Part shown: piece by piece, positions 34,025-42,519 of the stretch | How positions within the stretch are numbered: the first letter of the stretch is position 1 | How the letters are laid out: the number at the start of each line of letters is the position of its first letter | From: an uncultured Lachnospiraceae bacterium | GTDB lineage: Bacteria > Bacillota > Clostridia > Lachnospirales > Lachnospiraceae | DNA length: 64,000 nucleotides | Direction: 5' to 3' | Assembly: GCA_948794795.1 (NCBI GenBank) | Contig: CAQGLR010000012.1 | Location: 1-64,000, forward strand | Notes under the pieces: model-generated | The model's input: only the letters and a program-made list of their open reading frames with translations | Databases searched by the model: none | What the model was told of the DNA's origin: nothing | Program-made: the position numbers and the translations under genes

Positions 34025-35194
34025 TCAGGCATTTAACAGTTTTAAATTCCTGTCTATAAGTTCACAGCGCTGTTTTACACAGTCTGGTGAACGTCTTGCA
34101 TCCCTAGGTGTATTAAACAAGTAATCTTCAAGTTTGTCAATAGTTGTTGTTGCAACATGCATCCTTGTATCACTTGAGGCATAATAAATATATACATCAC
34201 CATTATCCCTGGCTATTGCCCCATTAGTAAATACAACATTTGACACATCCCCAACCCTCTCTCCGCCAAGAGGTACAAGAAATACACCTGAAGGCTCTGC
34301 TATAACTTTTGAAGGGTCATTTAAGTCTGTTCCAAATACATAGAGTACATATCTTAAGCCAGCAGCTGTATTACGTACACCATGTGCAATATTTATCCAG
34401 CATTTATTGCCTTTTATTGGAACTGCACCTGCGCCATTTTTGGCTTCTGTAATAGTATGGTATACCCTGTGGCTTATAATAGTTTCTTCATCAATTACAG
34501 CATGGCATATATCGTCACATAAGCCAAAACCTATACCACCGCCGCTTCCTGTTTCAATAAACCCATCCATAGGACGTGTATAGAAAGCATATTTGCCATT
34601 GACAAACTCTGGATGGAGAAGTACATTCCTCTGCTGTGGGGATTTAAGGGTTTTTAAATTATCAAGCCTCTCCCATGTCTTAAGGTCTTTTGTCCTTACT
34701 ATGCCAGCCTGTGCAACTGCTGCTGAAAGGTCTGCATCTTCTTTATCCTTGCTTTCTGAACAGAAAACACCATAAATATAACCATCCTCATGCTTTGTAA
34801 GACGCATGTCATATACATTAGTTTCATCAGGGCATGTATCTGGAAGGACTACCGGGTAATCCCAGAACTTAAAACCATCTATGCCATTGTCACTCTCTGC
34901 AACTGCAAAGAAAGATTTACGGTCACTGCCCTCTACCCTGGCAACAAGGTAATATTTGCCATCCAGCCATATTGCACCTGAATTCATTACTGCATTGATA
35001 CCAAGCCTTTCCATAAAATAAGGGTTAGTATCTGCGTCAAGGTCATACCTCCAGTGTACTGGCGCATGTTCCCTTGTAAGTACAGGATATTCATATCTGT
35101 CAATTATTCCATTATAAAACCTGCTTTTCTGGTTTTTTCTTGAAACCAGCTTGTCATATTTCTCTTTTTCTATATAATACCTGTTATGAATCAC
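34025..35194 (-). CDS. GH130 subfamily 1-type 4-O-beta-D-mannosyl-D-glucose phosphorylase
   Basis: About 389 residues from a GTG at 35194. This start fits AAGGAGG eight bases upstream, the family's usual N-terminus (IHNRYYIEKEKYDKLVSRKN) and a four-base GTGA overlap with the epimerase stop. The enzyme splits mannosyl-glucose with phosphate to mannose 1-phosphate and glucose. Five-bladed propeller features include VYDMRLTKHEDGYIYG with the catalytic aspartate, LLHPEFVNGKYAFYTRP, and the phosphate-site pattern HTITEAKNGAGAVPI. Length fits subfamily 1 (about 390) rather than the shorter mannooligosaccharide phosphorylases. It acts after the cellobiose 2-epimerase, which makes its substrate end. 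Confidence 0.88.
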   Translation of the reverse strand: MIHNRYYIEKEKYDKLVSRKNQKSRFYNGIIDRYEYPVLTREHAPVHWRYDLDADTNPYFMERLGINAVMNSGAIWLDGKYYLVARVEGSDRKSFFAVAESDNGIDGFKFWDYPVVLPDTCPDETNVYDMRLTKHEDGYIYGVFCSESKDKEDADLSAAVAQAGIVRTKDLKTWERLDNLKTLKSPQQRNVLLHPEFVNGKYAFYTRPMDGFIETGSGGGIGFGLCDDICHAVIDEETIISHRVYHTITEAKNGAGAVPIKGNKCWINIAHGVRNTAAGLRYVLYVFGTDLNDPSKVIAEPSGVFLVPLGGERVGDVSNVVFTNGAIARDNGDVYIYYASSDTRMHVATTTIDKLEDYLFNTPRDARRSPDCVKQRCELIDRNLKLLNA

Positions 35195-36372
35195 TGTTTC
35201 ATCCTCCTTACTGTTTCTATGCACATGCGCCCATTGTGGTATGGACATTTCCATGGCTCAACTATAGGTTTCTGGCATGGCTCACCATCCGCATCAACAG
35301 ACCAGAACCATTCTGAACCTTCTCTTTTATCAATAATAAATTCTTTAATATATTCCCACAAAGCTTCTGCTGCTTTGAAATATTTACTGCTTTCATCTGT
35401 ACCAGGAATCTTCATTCCTTCATTAATAAACCCTACGATACTCTCTGCCTGTACCCACCATATTCTTGTGGTATCATTAACACCATTCTCTGCTTCATTT
35501 AAAACAGAACCATTTACAAAAGCACGGTTATAAATATTTACAGCAAGTGCATGTGTTACAGGCGCAAACATTTCTATGTATCCACTATCTCCCAGGACTT
35601 CAAGCCCTCTGTCTAAAAGCCAGGCTGTTTCAATATCATGGCCATATGAATACAAATCTATAAGTGGTGTATATTTCTGGTCAAAAAAGACTTCCTGCCT
35701 TCCAAGTTTTTCATTATATACATTATTTTTAAAAATATCAAGCATAAAACGCAGGCGTGCAGCTGCCTTTTCATTATGTGACACCCTGTAATACTCTGTG
35801 TATGCCTCAAATACATGTAAAAGGGTATTCATTGTTTTATCTGCCATTACCCCGTTTTCTGAAAGTTTATCATTGCCAGCAGGTTCAAATGTCCTGCTGA
35901 ATGCTTCGAGATAACCATATTCATCAGTACATTTTTCTTCTATAAGATTAAATAATTCTTCTGCAATTTTTAAAGCTTCCTCATCTTTTACCGCATCATA
36001 ATATGATGAAAGTGCATAAATTGCAAATGCCTGGTTATAAGTATGTTTTGTATCATCACTTATCTTTCCATTATAAGTTACAGACCAGTATACACCGCCA
36101 TTTTCTTTATCTATACAGCAGTCCTTAAGGAATTTATATGCATGTCCTGCAGCATCCTTAAGATGGTCTTCTCCAAGAAGCATATATGCATTTGAAAAGA
36201 ACCATAAAATCCTGCTGTTTAAAATACACCCCTTTTCATAATGTGTATCAATGGCAAGGTCATACCCCATATATCCATAATACCCGCCATTTTCTTTATC
36301 TTTAAGCCCTTCCCAGAATGGTATAAGCTTTTCTTTTAGATGTTTTTCAATTTCATTTACAAATGCATACAT
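35191..36372 (-). CDS. Cellobiose 2-epimerase
   Basis: About 393 residues from ATG 36372 (AAGG nine bases upstream). An alpha/alpha-barrel of the N-acylglucosamine 2-epimerase superfamily. The conserved histidines and neighbours are in DDTKHTYNQAFAIYALS, ADKTMNTLLHVFEAYTEYY and DLYSYGHDIETAWLL, and the N-terminal ENGGYYGYMGYDL is usual for cellobiose 2-epimerases. It turns the reducing mannose of mannobiose into glucose to give mannosyl-glucose, which the next enzyme phosphorolyses. The gene sits between the two GH130 genes, six bases after one and overlapping the other by four bases, which is the standard arrangement in mannan loci. Confidence 0.9.
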   Translation of the reverse strand: MYAFVNEIEKHLKEKLIPFWEGLKDKENGGYYGYMGYDLAIDTHYEKGCILNSRILWFFSNAYMLLGEDHLKDAAGHAYKFLKDCCIDKENGGVYWSVTYNGKISDDTKHTYNQAFAIYALSSYYDAVKDEEALKIAEELFNLIEEKCTDEYGYLEAFSRTFEPAGNDKLSENGVMADKTMNTLLHVFEAYTEYYRVSHNEKAAARLRFMLDIFKNNVYNEKLGRQEVFFDQKYTPLIDLYSYGHDIETAWLLDRGLEVLGDSGYIEMFAPVTHALAVNIYNRAFVNGSVLNEAENGVNDTTRIWWVQAESIVGFINEGMKIPGTDESSKYFKAAEALWEYIKEFIIDKREGSEWFWSVDADGEPCQKPIVEPWKCPYHNGRMCIETVRRMKQ

Positions 36373-36378
36373 AGGCAA

Positions 36379-37401
36379 TTACCTTATTCCAATCTCTGTA
36401 TCTGGTTCCCTGGTTACACTATTAGCCTTAATATAATCCACAACACCGTCTACAGTTGTAAATGCAAGCCCTACATATGTGTCAGCAGCGCCATAATAAA
36501 TTGCAATCCTGCCGCTTTCTGAATCATGTATTGTTGCACATGGGAAAGTTACATTCTGGACAAAACCACGTTCCTCATACCACTCCTGTGGTGTAAGCAG
36601 GAAGTTCTGGCAGCGGTATTTTACAATGGAAGGGTTATCTATATCCAGTATTGCCCCGCCAATGCTGTAAACATAACCATTGCATGTACCTGTAACACCA
36701 TGGTAGAAAAGCAGCCAGCCTTCTGTTGTTTCAATAGGTGCTGCGCCGCCGCCAATCTTGACTGCCTCCCACCATTCACTGCTTTTGCCCATTACATGGC
36801 GGTGCCTGCCCCAGTACACCATATCAGGGCTTTCAGAAATAAAGATATCTCCAAATGGTGTATGCCCGCTGTCACTTGGACGTGAAAGCATCATAAACTT
36901 GCCATTAATTTTCCTTGGGAAAAGCACTGCATTCCTGTTAAATGGAAGGAATGGGTTCTCAACCCTTACAAATTTCTTGAAATCTGTTGTTTTTGCCACA
37001 CCTATTGATGCACCATAGAAATCCTGGCACCACATTATATAATATATATCTTCAACCTTTACAAGACGTGGGTCATATGCATATACAGGCATAAATGGCT
37101 TATTATCTTCATCTACAAACTGTATTTTCTCTTCATCAAACTCCCAGTGGATAGCATCTTTGCTTCTGCCAAGATAAATAAATGGTATGCCATTGGTCTG
37201 CTCTGCACGGAAAACACCAATAAACCCATCTTCATAAGGCATAACTGCACTGTTAAATATACGTGCAACTTCTTTAATTGGGTTTCTTCCTATAATTGGG
37301 TTATCATTGTAACGCCATACTGGTGCACCATTCATTTCTGCTGGCGGCTCCTGCCATGGCACATTTGGCACTGCTGGCCCTATAATCTTAACATTACTCA
37401 T
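36379..37401 (-). CDS. GH130 subfamily 2-type beta-1,4-mannooligosaccharide phosphorylase
   Basis: About 340 residues from ATG 37401 (AGAGGTGAAAGTA upstream). The propeller motifs are IGRNPIKEVARIFNSAV, YAYDPRLVKVEDIYYI with the catalytic aspartate, SRPSDSGHTPFGDIF and the phosphate-binding IGGGAAPIETTEGWLLFYHG. Length and the last motif fit mannooligosaccharide phosphorylases, which remove mannose units from the non-reducing end as mannose 1-phosphate. It follows the transporter genes after an 80-base gap and leads the enzyme block. With the other GH130 it completes intracellular phosphorolysis without ATP. Confidence 0.88.
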   Translation of the reverse strand: MSNVKIIGPAVPNVPWQEPPAEMNGAPVWRYNDNPIIGRNPIKEVARIFNSAVMPYEDGFIGVFRAEQTNGIPFIYLGRSKDAIHWEFDEEKIQFVDEDNKPFMPVYAYDPRLVKVEDIYYIMWCQDFYGASIGVAKTTDFKKFVRVENPFLPFNRNAVLFPRKINGKFMMLSRPSDSGHTPFGDIFISESPDMVYWGRHRHVMGKSSEWWEAVKIGGGAAPIETTEGWLLFYHGVTGTCNGYVYSIGGAILDIDNPSIVKYRCQNFLLTPQEWYEERGFVQNVTFPCATIHDSESGRIAIYYGAADTYVGLAFTTVDGVVDYIKANSVTREPDTEIGIR

Positions 37402-37481
37402 TACTTTCACCTCTGGCACAATACAAAATGCATTGTGCCAGCCTTTCTTTTTTCTTTATAAAATTTAGCTTTACCTTGGAA

Positions 37482-38327
37482 TTATCCCTTAACAGCACCA
37501 GCAGCCATACCACTGTATACCTGTTTCTGGAATACAAGGAAGAATATCAGTATTGGGATAATTGTTATAAGCACGCCTGCACAGATATAGTTATACTGGT
37601 TTCCATAAGGGCCCGTAAATGTATACAGTGCTGTGGAAATAGTTTTTAACTCTGGTTTTGTAAGATACAGGCTTGATGCGTAATACTCGTTGTAAACGCT
37701 TACCCCTTTTAATACAAGCGATGTAACAATCGCTGGCTTTAACAATGGGAACAGGATTTTAAAGAATACGCCAAAATAGGTACACCCGTCCATAATAGCT
37801 GATTCATCCAGTGATACCGAAAGGTTCTCAAAGAACTGGAGGAATATATAAATTGATATAATATCAGTTCCCATAAGTACTATCATATATCCATAAAGAT
37901 GGTTTATAAGATTAAGTGAATACATAATCTGGTAAATTGTTACCTGCATTGCAATACCTGGCAGAAGTGATGCAAAGAGGAAAAGGCTTTCTACTGCCCC
38001 TCTGCCCGGGAATTTAAAACGGTTCAGTACATATGCAAGCATTGAACCTGTAAGCACTGAGACAATTAATACAACTACAAGCACAATACCAGTATTTAAA
38101 AATCCCCTTAACATATTGGCTTTCTCAATAGCAATGCTGAAGTTTTCAAAATTAGCAAAGCTTTTTGGAAGGTCTAAAACTGAAGATGCTGCATACTCCT
38201 CATTTGTCTTAAAAGCTGTAAGCACACAGACAATTACAGGAATAATTGCGATAAATGATGCAAGTATAAGTGATAAATACTTTAATATACTAAATATTAC
38301 TGAACCCGCTTTCATTTTAGCTGTCAT
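37482..38327 (-). CDS. ABC sugar transporter permease (MalG-like)
   Basis: A 281-residue inner-membrane permease with six membrane segments and the MalG-type EAA loop around ESAIMDGCTYFGVFFKILFP (about residues 180-200), which docks to the ATPase. The C-terminus ends with the typical VYSGMAAGAVKG. It starts two bases after the stop of its partner permease. No ATPase gene is present in the locus, as is usual in Firmicutes where one shared MsmK-type ATPase powers many sugar importers. The cargo is probably mannooligosaccharide, from operon context. Confidence 0.9.
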   Translation of the reverse strand: MTAKMKAGSVIFSILKYLSLILASFIAIIPVIVCVLTAFKTNEEYAASSVLDLPKSFANFENFSIAIEKANMLRGFLNTGIVLVVVLIVSVLTGSMLAYVLNRFKFPGRGAVESLFLFASLLPGIAMQVTIYQIMYSLNLINHLYGYMIVLMGTDIISIYIFLQFFENLSVSLDESAIMDGCTYFGVFFKILFPLLKPAIVTSLVLKGVSVYNEYYASSLYLTKPELKTISTALYTFTGPYGNQYNYICAGVLITIIPILIFFLVFQKQVYSGMAAGAVKG

Positions 38328-38329
38328 AA

Positions 38330-39319
38330 TTATGCCCCTCCTTTCTTCTTTGCCTCACGCTTTTTACGTCTTACTGCTGCCTTTGATTCATCTTCTGTAC
38401 CATCATTAAATGCATACTTAAAGAACAGTTTCTGTGCAACTGTACATATTATTATAATTACAAGAAGAACTATCGCCATCGCACAGGCAAGGCCAACCCT
38501 CTGGTTTTCATGTGCCAGCCTGTTCATAATTACAAAGTATGTTCCTGTTCCCATCTGTCCATTTGTAATAACATATGGAGGTTCAAATGCACTTAATGAA
38601 CCACTTATGGAAAGAACAAGGTTAAGAACTATAATTGATTTAATGCTTGGCATTATAATATAACGGAACTGGTGCCACTTATTAGCGCCATCAAGTGAAG
38701 CCGCTTCGTATAAATCAGTATCAACGGACATCATTGCACCAAGGAAAAGCACCATATTCTGGCCTGTATACCTCCATACAGAAGTTGCCACAAGTGAAAA
38801 GTTATTAATCTTCTGGTTCTGCAGCCACATTGGGATATTTTCTATATCCATGCCTAATGCCTGCAGTATTGTATCAAGGACAAACCCCCTTGCATAGAAG
38901 AATTTAAAAATAAAACCTACTGCAATACCACAAACCAGGTAAGGGAAAAACATTGCTGCTTTAAAAACAGATTCCCCTTTTACCTTAAATACCATCATTG
39001 TTGCAAAGAACAATGCAAGTGCAAGCTGTAAAACTGCACCACCCATATAATAAATACTTACAAACAGCGAACCAAATATATCTGAACGCTTAAATACATC
39101 AATATAATTCTTTAAACCGACATAAGTCTTTGCCCCGATGTATTTCATATCATAAAAACTAAACTGCACCATTTTAGCAAATGGTATATATGTAAATACA
39201 AGTAACAAAAGCAGTGGTACAAACATAAATGTAACTATAACAAGATACCTTTGTACTTTCCTGCTCCTGAACTTTTCAGCAAAAGTCATCTGTCCGGCAT
39301 TAGTCCTGGAACCGTCCAT
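38330..39319 (-). CDS. ABC sugar transporter permease (MalF/UgpA-like)
   Basis: A 329-residue permease from ATG 39319 (AGGAGG two bases upstream, rather close). It has six membrane segments (first VIVTFMFVPLLLLLVFTYIP) and the EAA loop DLYEAASLDGANKWHQFRYI at about residues 210-230. The N-terminus is basic and cytoplasmic, and the C-terminus ends in a charged Lys/Arg tail. It forms a heterodimer with the next permease. A hairpin in the 156-base gap after the binding-protein gene probably tunes their relative amounts. Confidence 0.9.
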   Translation of the reverse strand: MDGSRTNAGQMTFAEKFRSRKVQRYLVIVTFMFVPLLLLLVFTYIPFAKMVQFSFYDMKYIGAKTYVGLKNYIDVFKRSDIFGSLFVSIYYMGGAVLQLALALFFATMMVFKVKGESVFKAAMFFPYLVCGIAVGFIFKFFYARGFVLDTILQALGMDIENIPMWLQNQKINNFSLVATSVWRYTGQNMVLFLGAMMSVDTDLYEAASLDGANKWHQFRYIIMPSIKSIIVLNLVLSISGSLSAFEPPYVITNGQMGTGTYFVIMNRLAHENQRVGLACAMAIVLLVIIIICTVAQKLFFKYAFNDGTEDESKAAVRRKKREAKKKGGA

Positions 39320-39407
39320 GGCCTCCTCCTTTCAAAATAAAACTCCCTGCGCTGTAACCTGTATTTTTATATCTTATATTACAGCACTGTCCACATAACT
39401 TTTAATT

Positions 39408-39434
39408 TTCCAGTGGCATTATATGCCACTGGAA
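39408..39434 (-). promoter_or_regulatory. Intercistronic hairpin between binding-protein and permease genes
   Basis: TTCCAGTGGCAT and its exact inverse enclose a three-base loop. An A-rich, not T-rich, sequence follows on the minus strand. It therefore probably stabilises the upstream mRNA end so that binding protein outnumbers permease, as in mal-type operons. Confidence 0.7.
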
Positions 39435-39475
39435 TAAATTTTTAACTGCTTTGTCAAGGACATTTCCCTGTATAC

Positions 39476-40846
39476 TTATTCTGTAATCTCTACACTGTAT
39501 GATTCCTGTGCACTTGTCCATTTCTTATTCCATTCATCCATAAGGTCTTCAAGTGATGAACTATTATAAAGTGCTGCTTCAAGAACCTGGCCTACTGGAT
39601 AGTCACCACTAAGCACTTCTGCTGTGTTACGGATATCATCATATAAGCTTTCTTCACCTTCTAATGGTGCATTATCTGAAAGAAGTTCAACACCTTCAAA
39701 TTCTGAAAGTGATTCAGGAAGGTCTTTTCCTTTAAGTGCTGGTATGCTTCCTTCATCATCATATATTGATGATTCTTCTATAAGCCATTTAATATATAAC
39801 ATAGATGCAATCTGGTTGTCTGCGCTTGTTTTATTATTTACTGCAAATGCATACTGTCCGCCTGCTGATGCTGCCCTCTTGTCTCCTACAGTAATAGGGA
39901 ATGGCATATATCCAATATCATCTGGATTGTCACCAGCTTCTTTAAACTGGTTTACACACCATGAGCCAAGTACCATTGTTGCAATTTCACCATCATTAAT
40001 CTTCTTCTTAGATGATTCCCAGTCACTTGATGCAGGGTCTTCTTCAACAAGTTTCTGTTTAACTGCCTCATATAATGTATAGAATACTGCATATGGGCCA
40101 CTGTTCTCCTCATTCTTTGTAAATGGGTTCTTCTGGTGGAGAAGTTTATTATTTTTGTAATCAGGGTCTCCATTTGAAGCAATTCCTACATAATCATTCC
40201 ATGCACCCATTGTCCAGCCTGCTGCAAAGTTTGTATAAAGAGGTATTGCATCTGTCTTTTCATCTATAAGCTGAAGGTCTTTAATAAACTCATCAGGTGT
40301 TGTTGGAAGTTCTGTAACACCAGCTTCCTTCCATATCTTCTTATTATAAGCAATACCACCTGCAGTACCACCATTTGGAATACCATAAACTTTGCCATCA
40401 TAAGTTTTCTCAGTAACATAGTTATAAATATTATTTAATGTTGAATGGTCACCTAATGGAACAAAATAGTTGCCAAATTCGCTTTTTTCAACAGTATCAG
40501 GAATAAAGCAGATATCACCCCAGTCACCGTTGGTAAGACGGAGTGTTACAGACTCAGCATAATCTGTTATGCCTTCATATGTAACCTTGATGTCTGGATA
40601 AATCTTCATAAACTGGTCAGCATAATCCTTATAGATTGTGTCTACAATATCAGTCCTGTTTGTAAGGATAGTTATATCAGCTTTAATATCCTTATAGTCC
40701 TCCCCTACCTTAATCTGGTCAATTGAAGGTACTTCTGTGTTTTTGCTTGCACTTCCTGCATCCTTGTTATCATCAGAGCCACAGCCAGTCATAGTAAATA
40801 CCATTGATGCTGCAAGTCCAAGACTAAGTAATTTTTTGTTTTTCAT
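39476..40846 (-). CDS. Sugar ABC transporter substrate-binding lipoprotein (mannooligosaccharide candidate)
   Basis: A 456-residue lipoprotein with signal peptide MKNKKLLSLGLAASMVFTM and lipobox cysteine in TGCGSDD. The mature part is a family 1 extracellular sugar-binding fold: ITILTNRTDIVDTIYKDYAD, YGIPNGGTAGGIAYNKKIWK and GSWCVNQFKEAGDNPDD. It is the first gene of the operon that continues through permeases, GH130, epimerase, GH130, unknown, DUF624 and manA. The context predicts beta-mannooligosaccharides as ligand. A strong AAGGAGG precedes the ATG. Confidence 0.9.
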   Translation of the reverse strand: MKNKKLLSLGLAASMVFTMTGCGSDDNKDAGSASKNTEVPSIDQIKVGEDYKDIKADITILTNRTDIVDTIYKDYADQFMKIYPDIKVTYEGITDYAESVTLRLTNGDWGDICFIPDTVEKSEFGNYFVPLGDHSTLNNIYNYVTEKTYDGKVYGIPNGGTAGGIAYNKKIWKEAGVTELPTTPDEFIKDLQLIDEKTDAIPLYTNFAAGWTMGAWNDYVGIASNGDPDYKNNKLLHQKNPFTKNEENSGPYAVFYTLYEAVKQKLVEEDPASSDWESSKKKINDGEIATMVLGSWCVNQFKEAGDNPDDIGYMPFPITVGDKRAASAGGQYAFAVNNKTSADNQIASMLYIKWLIEESSIYDDEGSIPALKGKDLPESLSEFEGVELLSDNAPLEGEESLYDDIRNTAEVLSGDYPVGQVLEAALYNSSSLEDLMDEWNKKWTSAQESYSVEITE

Positions 40847-41207
40847 AACTTTGCCTCCTTTTTAATACTTTCTTAAATATTTTTTAATGCTTTTTTAAGC
40901 TAATTTAATTCTACAACATCAAGCTTAATTTTTCAATAATTATTTTTTCAATTACGCATTTTCGTATATTATTATTATATTTCCCTTGCTATTTTATGCA
41001 CTTTTACCAAAACTTAAGTTCTGTTTTCTGTTATCATTTACTTTTCTTCCAATTATATTCAATTAAACTAAGTTTAACATCTATTTTTATTTTAGCTAAT
41101 TTTAATCAATTAATATTTATTTCATTAAGTAACTCCAGCCAGAAGTTAAAAAAGACAACGCATAAGCGCTGCCCTTTAGTCCTGTAATATTTTAATTAAA
41201 ACAATAA
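40847..41207 (-). promoter_or_regulatory. Promoter region of the mannan operon with candidate LacI sites
   Basis: This AT-rich region of about 360 bases upstream of the binding-protein gene holds TTAAACTAAGTTTAA at 41063-41077, a perfect dyad. TTAAGCTAATTTAA is at 40895-40908, and TTAGCTAATTTTAA near 41092 is similar. Related AATTAAGTTAA sequences occur twice upstream of the GH36 operon. These are candidate operators of the adjacent LacI protein. No gene is seen here. Confidence 0.45.
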
Positions 41208-41232
41208 GTGGCCAGCTTTAAAAGCCAGCCAC
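41208..41232 (-). terminator. Terminator of the mannan LacI gene
   Basis: GTGGCCAGC and GCCAGCCAC pair around TTTAAAA, 17 bases after the LacI stop. Confidence 0.65.
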
Positions 41233-41248
41233 CTGTTATACTAATGTT

Positions 41249-42304
41249 TTATATAAACTGTATCCCTTTTCCTTTCCTTTTTACACTTCCACGTTCTATA
41301 AGCCTTCCAGGAAGTACAAACATACCTGTTGTATAATTAGCATTATCCAGTTTATGTAGCATTATATGGATTGTCCTTTTAGCCATCTCCTTCATATTTA
41401 TTTCATATGTAGTAAGACCTGCATCTTCCAATGTCTCCAATACATAGCTGTCTATTCTGTTTACATAATTATCAAACCCTGCCACTGATATATCTGATGG
41501 CACTTTATAACCCGCTTCACCAAGTTTACGCACAAGTAAATATGCTGAAATATCACAATTACAGAAAAATGCTGTCGGCATCTCTTCTGGCAATATAAAT
41601 TTTTCCTTTATATCTACACGTCCATATTCACGGTCACGGTCATCAATAATCCAGTCTTCCCTTACTTTCATCCCATGTTCCATAAGGGAACGCACATATC
41701 CAAGAAAACGTTCATCAATACTTGTAGTTGCAAGCCTTGTACCTACAAACCCAATTTTGCTGTGTCCCATATCAAACAGGTAATTAGTCATACGGTATCC
41801 GCCCATCATATTATTGGATACAACAGAATCACATGAATCTGTAGTACCAGGTGTATCAAGATATAAGAACGGTATCTGTATATTTTCTGCAAGAAGCTTT
41901 GAATAAGCGGACTTAAAAGCACCTACAATTATTACACCGTCAACTTTCTTCTCTAAAAGAATTTTAGGAAATTCCCCACGTATCTCAGCATCATGGTTTA
42001 CTACTTCAAGAATCATTAAACAGTCTCTTGCTATAGCACGCTGTGACAGTTCCTGGTAAAGTTTCCAGTAAAAACTCTCTCCTTCCTGTAAATACCTTTC
42101 TGCAACTACTACACCAATATTATAACTTCTCCTCCTGTCTTCCTCTTTTGCTTTCTTAAGATATCCAAGTTCGTCAGCAACCTGGATAATTTTCTGCCGC
42201 ATCTCTTCACTAACGCCTTTTTGCCCTGAAAGCGCCTTGGAAACTGTTACCGCACTAACATCCAGGCGCTCCCCTATATCTGACAGCCTTACTGCTTTAG
42301 CCAT
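41249..42304 (-). CDS. LacI family regulator of the mannan operon
   Basis: A 351-residue regulator from ATG 42304 (AGAGGTGCAATA upstream). The helix-turn-helix is MAKAVRLSDIGERLDVSAVT then VSKALSGQKGVSEEMRQKII. The sugar-binding core follows with YNIGVVVAERYLQEGESFYW, VDGVIIVGAFKS and FFCNCDISAYLLVRKLGEAG. It is encoded just upstream of the mannooligosaccharide operon in the same direction, with its own terminator between, so it most likely represses that operon and perhaps the GH36 operon, where a similar AT-rich motif occurs. The effector is presumably a mannooligosaccharide. Confidence 0.88.
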   Translation of the reverse strand: MAKAVRLSDIGERLDVSAVTVSKALSGQKGVSEEMRQKIIQVADELGYLKKAKEEDRRRSYNIGVVVAERYLQEGESFYWKLYQELSQRAIARDCLMILEVVNHDAEIRGEFPKILLEKKVDGVIIVGAFKSAYSKLLAENIQIPFLYLDTPGTTDSCDSVVSNNMMGGYRMTNYLFDMGHSKIGFVGTRLATTSIDERFLGYVRSLMEHGMKVREDWIIDDRDREYGRVDIKEKFILPEEMPTAFFCNCDISAYLLVRKLGEAGYKVPSDISVAGFDNYVNRIDSYVLETLEDAGLTTYEINMKEMAKRTIHIMLHKLDNANYTTGMFVLPGRLIERGSVKRKGKGIQFI

Positions 42305-42441
42305 TATTGCACCTCTTTTCTCATTCCAACCGCAGACTGCCACGGTAAAAGAATATATTCCATAAATTTATTTTATTTCCGGCATTAGTATTTGTCAAGT
42401 AACACTGGTTTTTATTGATATTATTATATTTATACAGAACC

Positions 42442-42474
42442 CAGTTTCCAATGTCCAGATAAATATTTGGAACT
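42442..42474 (-). terminator. Hairpin between chemoreceptor and LacI genes
   Basis: CAGTTTCCAA and TTGGAACTG pair around a short AT loop, 46 bases past the chemoreceptor stop. It may terminate that transcript. The sequence is also faintly like the arms of the structured repeat and could be a decayed minimal copy. Confidence 0.45.
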
Positions 42475-42519
42475 GCTATAGCCATATAATATGTACACTT
42501 TGGAATTTCAAGACACTCT

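Noticed and set aside
37482..40846. Missing ATPase as a sign of a broken ABC transporter
   Set aside because: Firmicutes oligosaccharide importers of this class commonly share one ATPase encoded elsewhere, so its absence here is normal.
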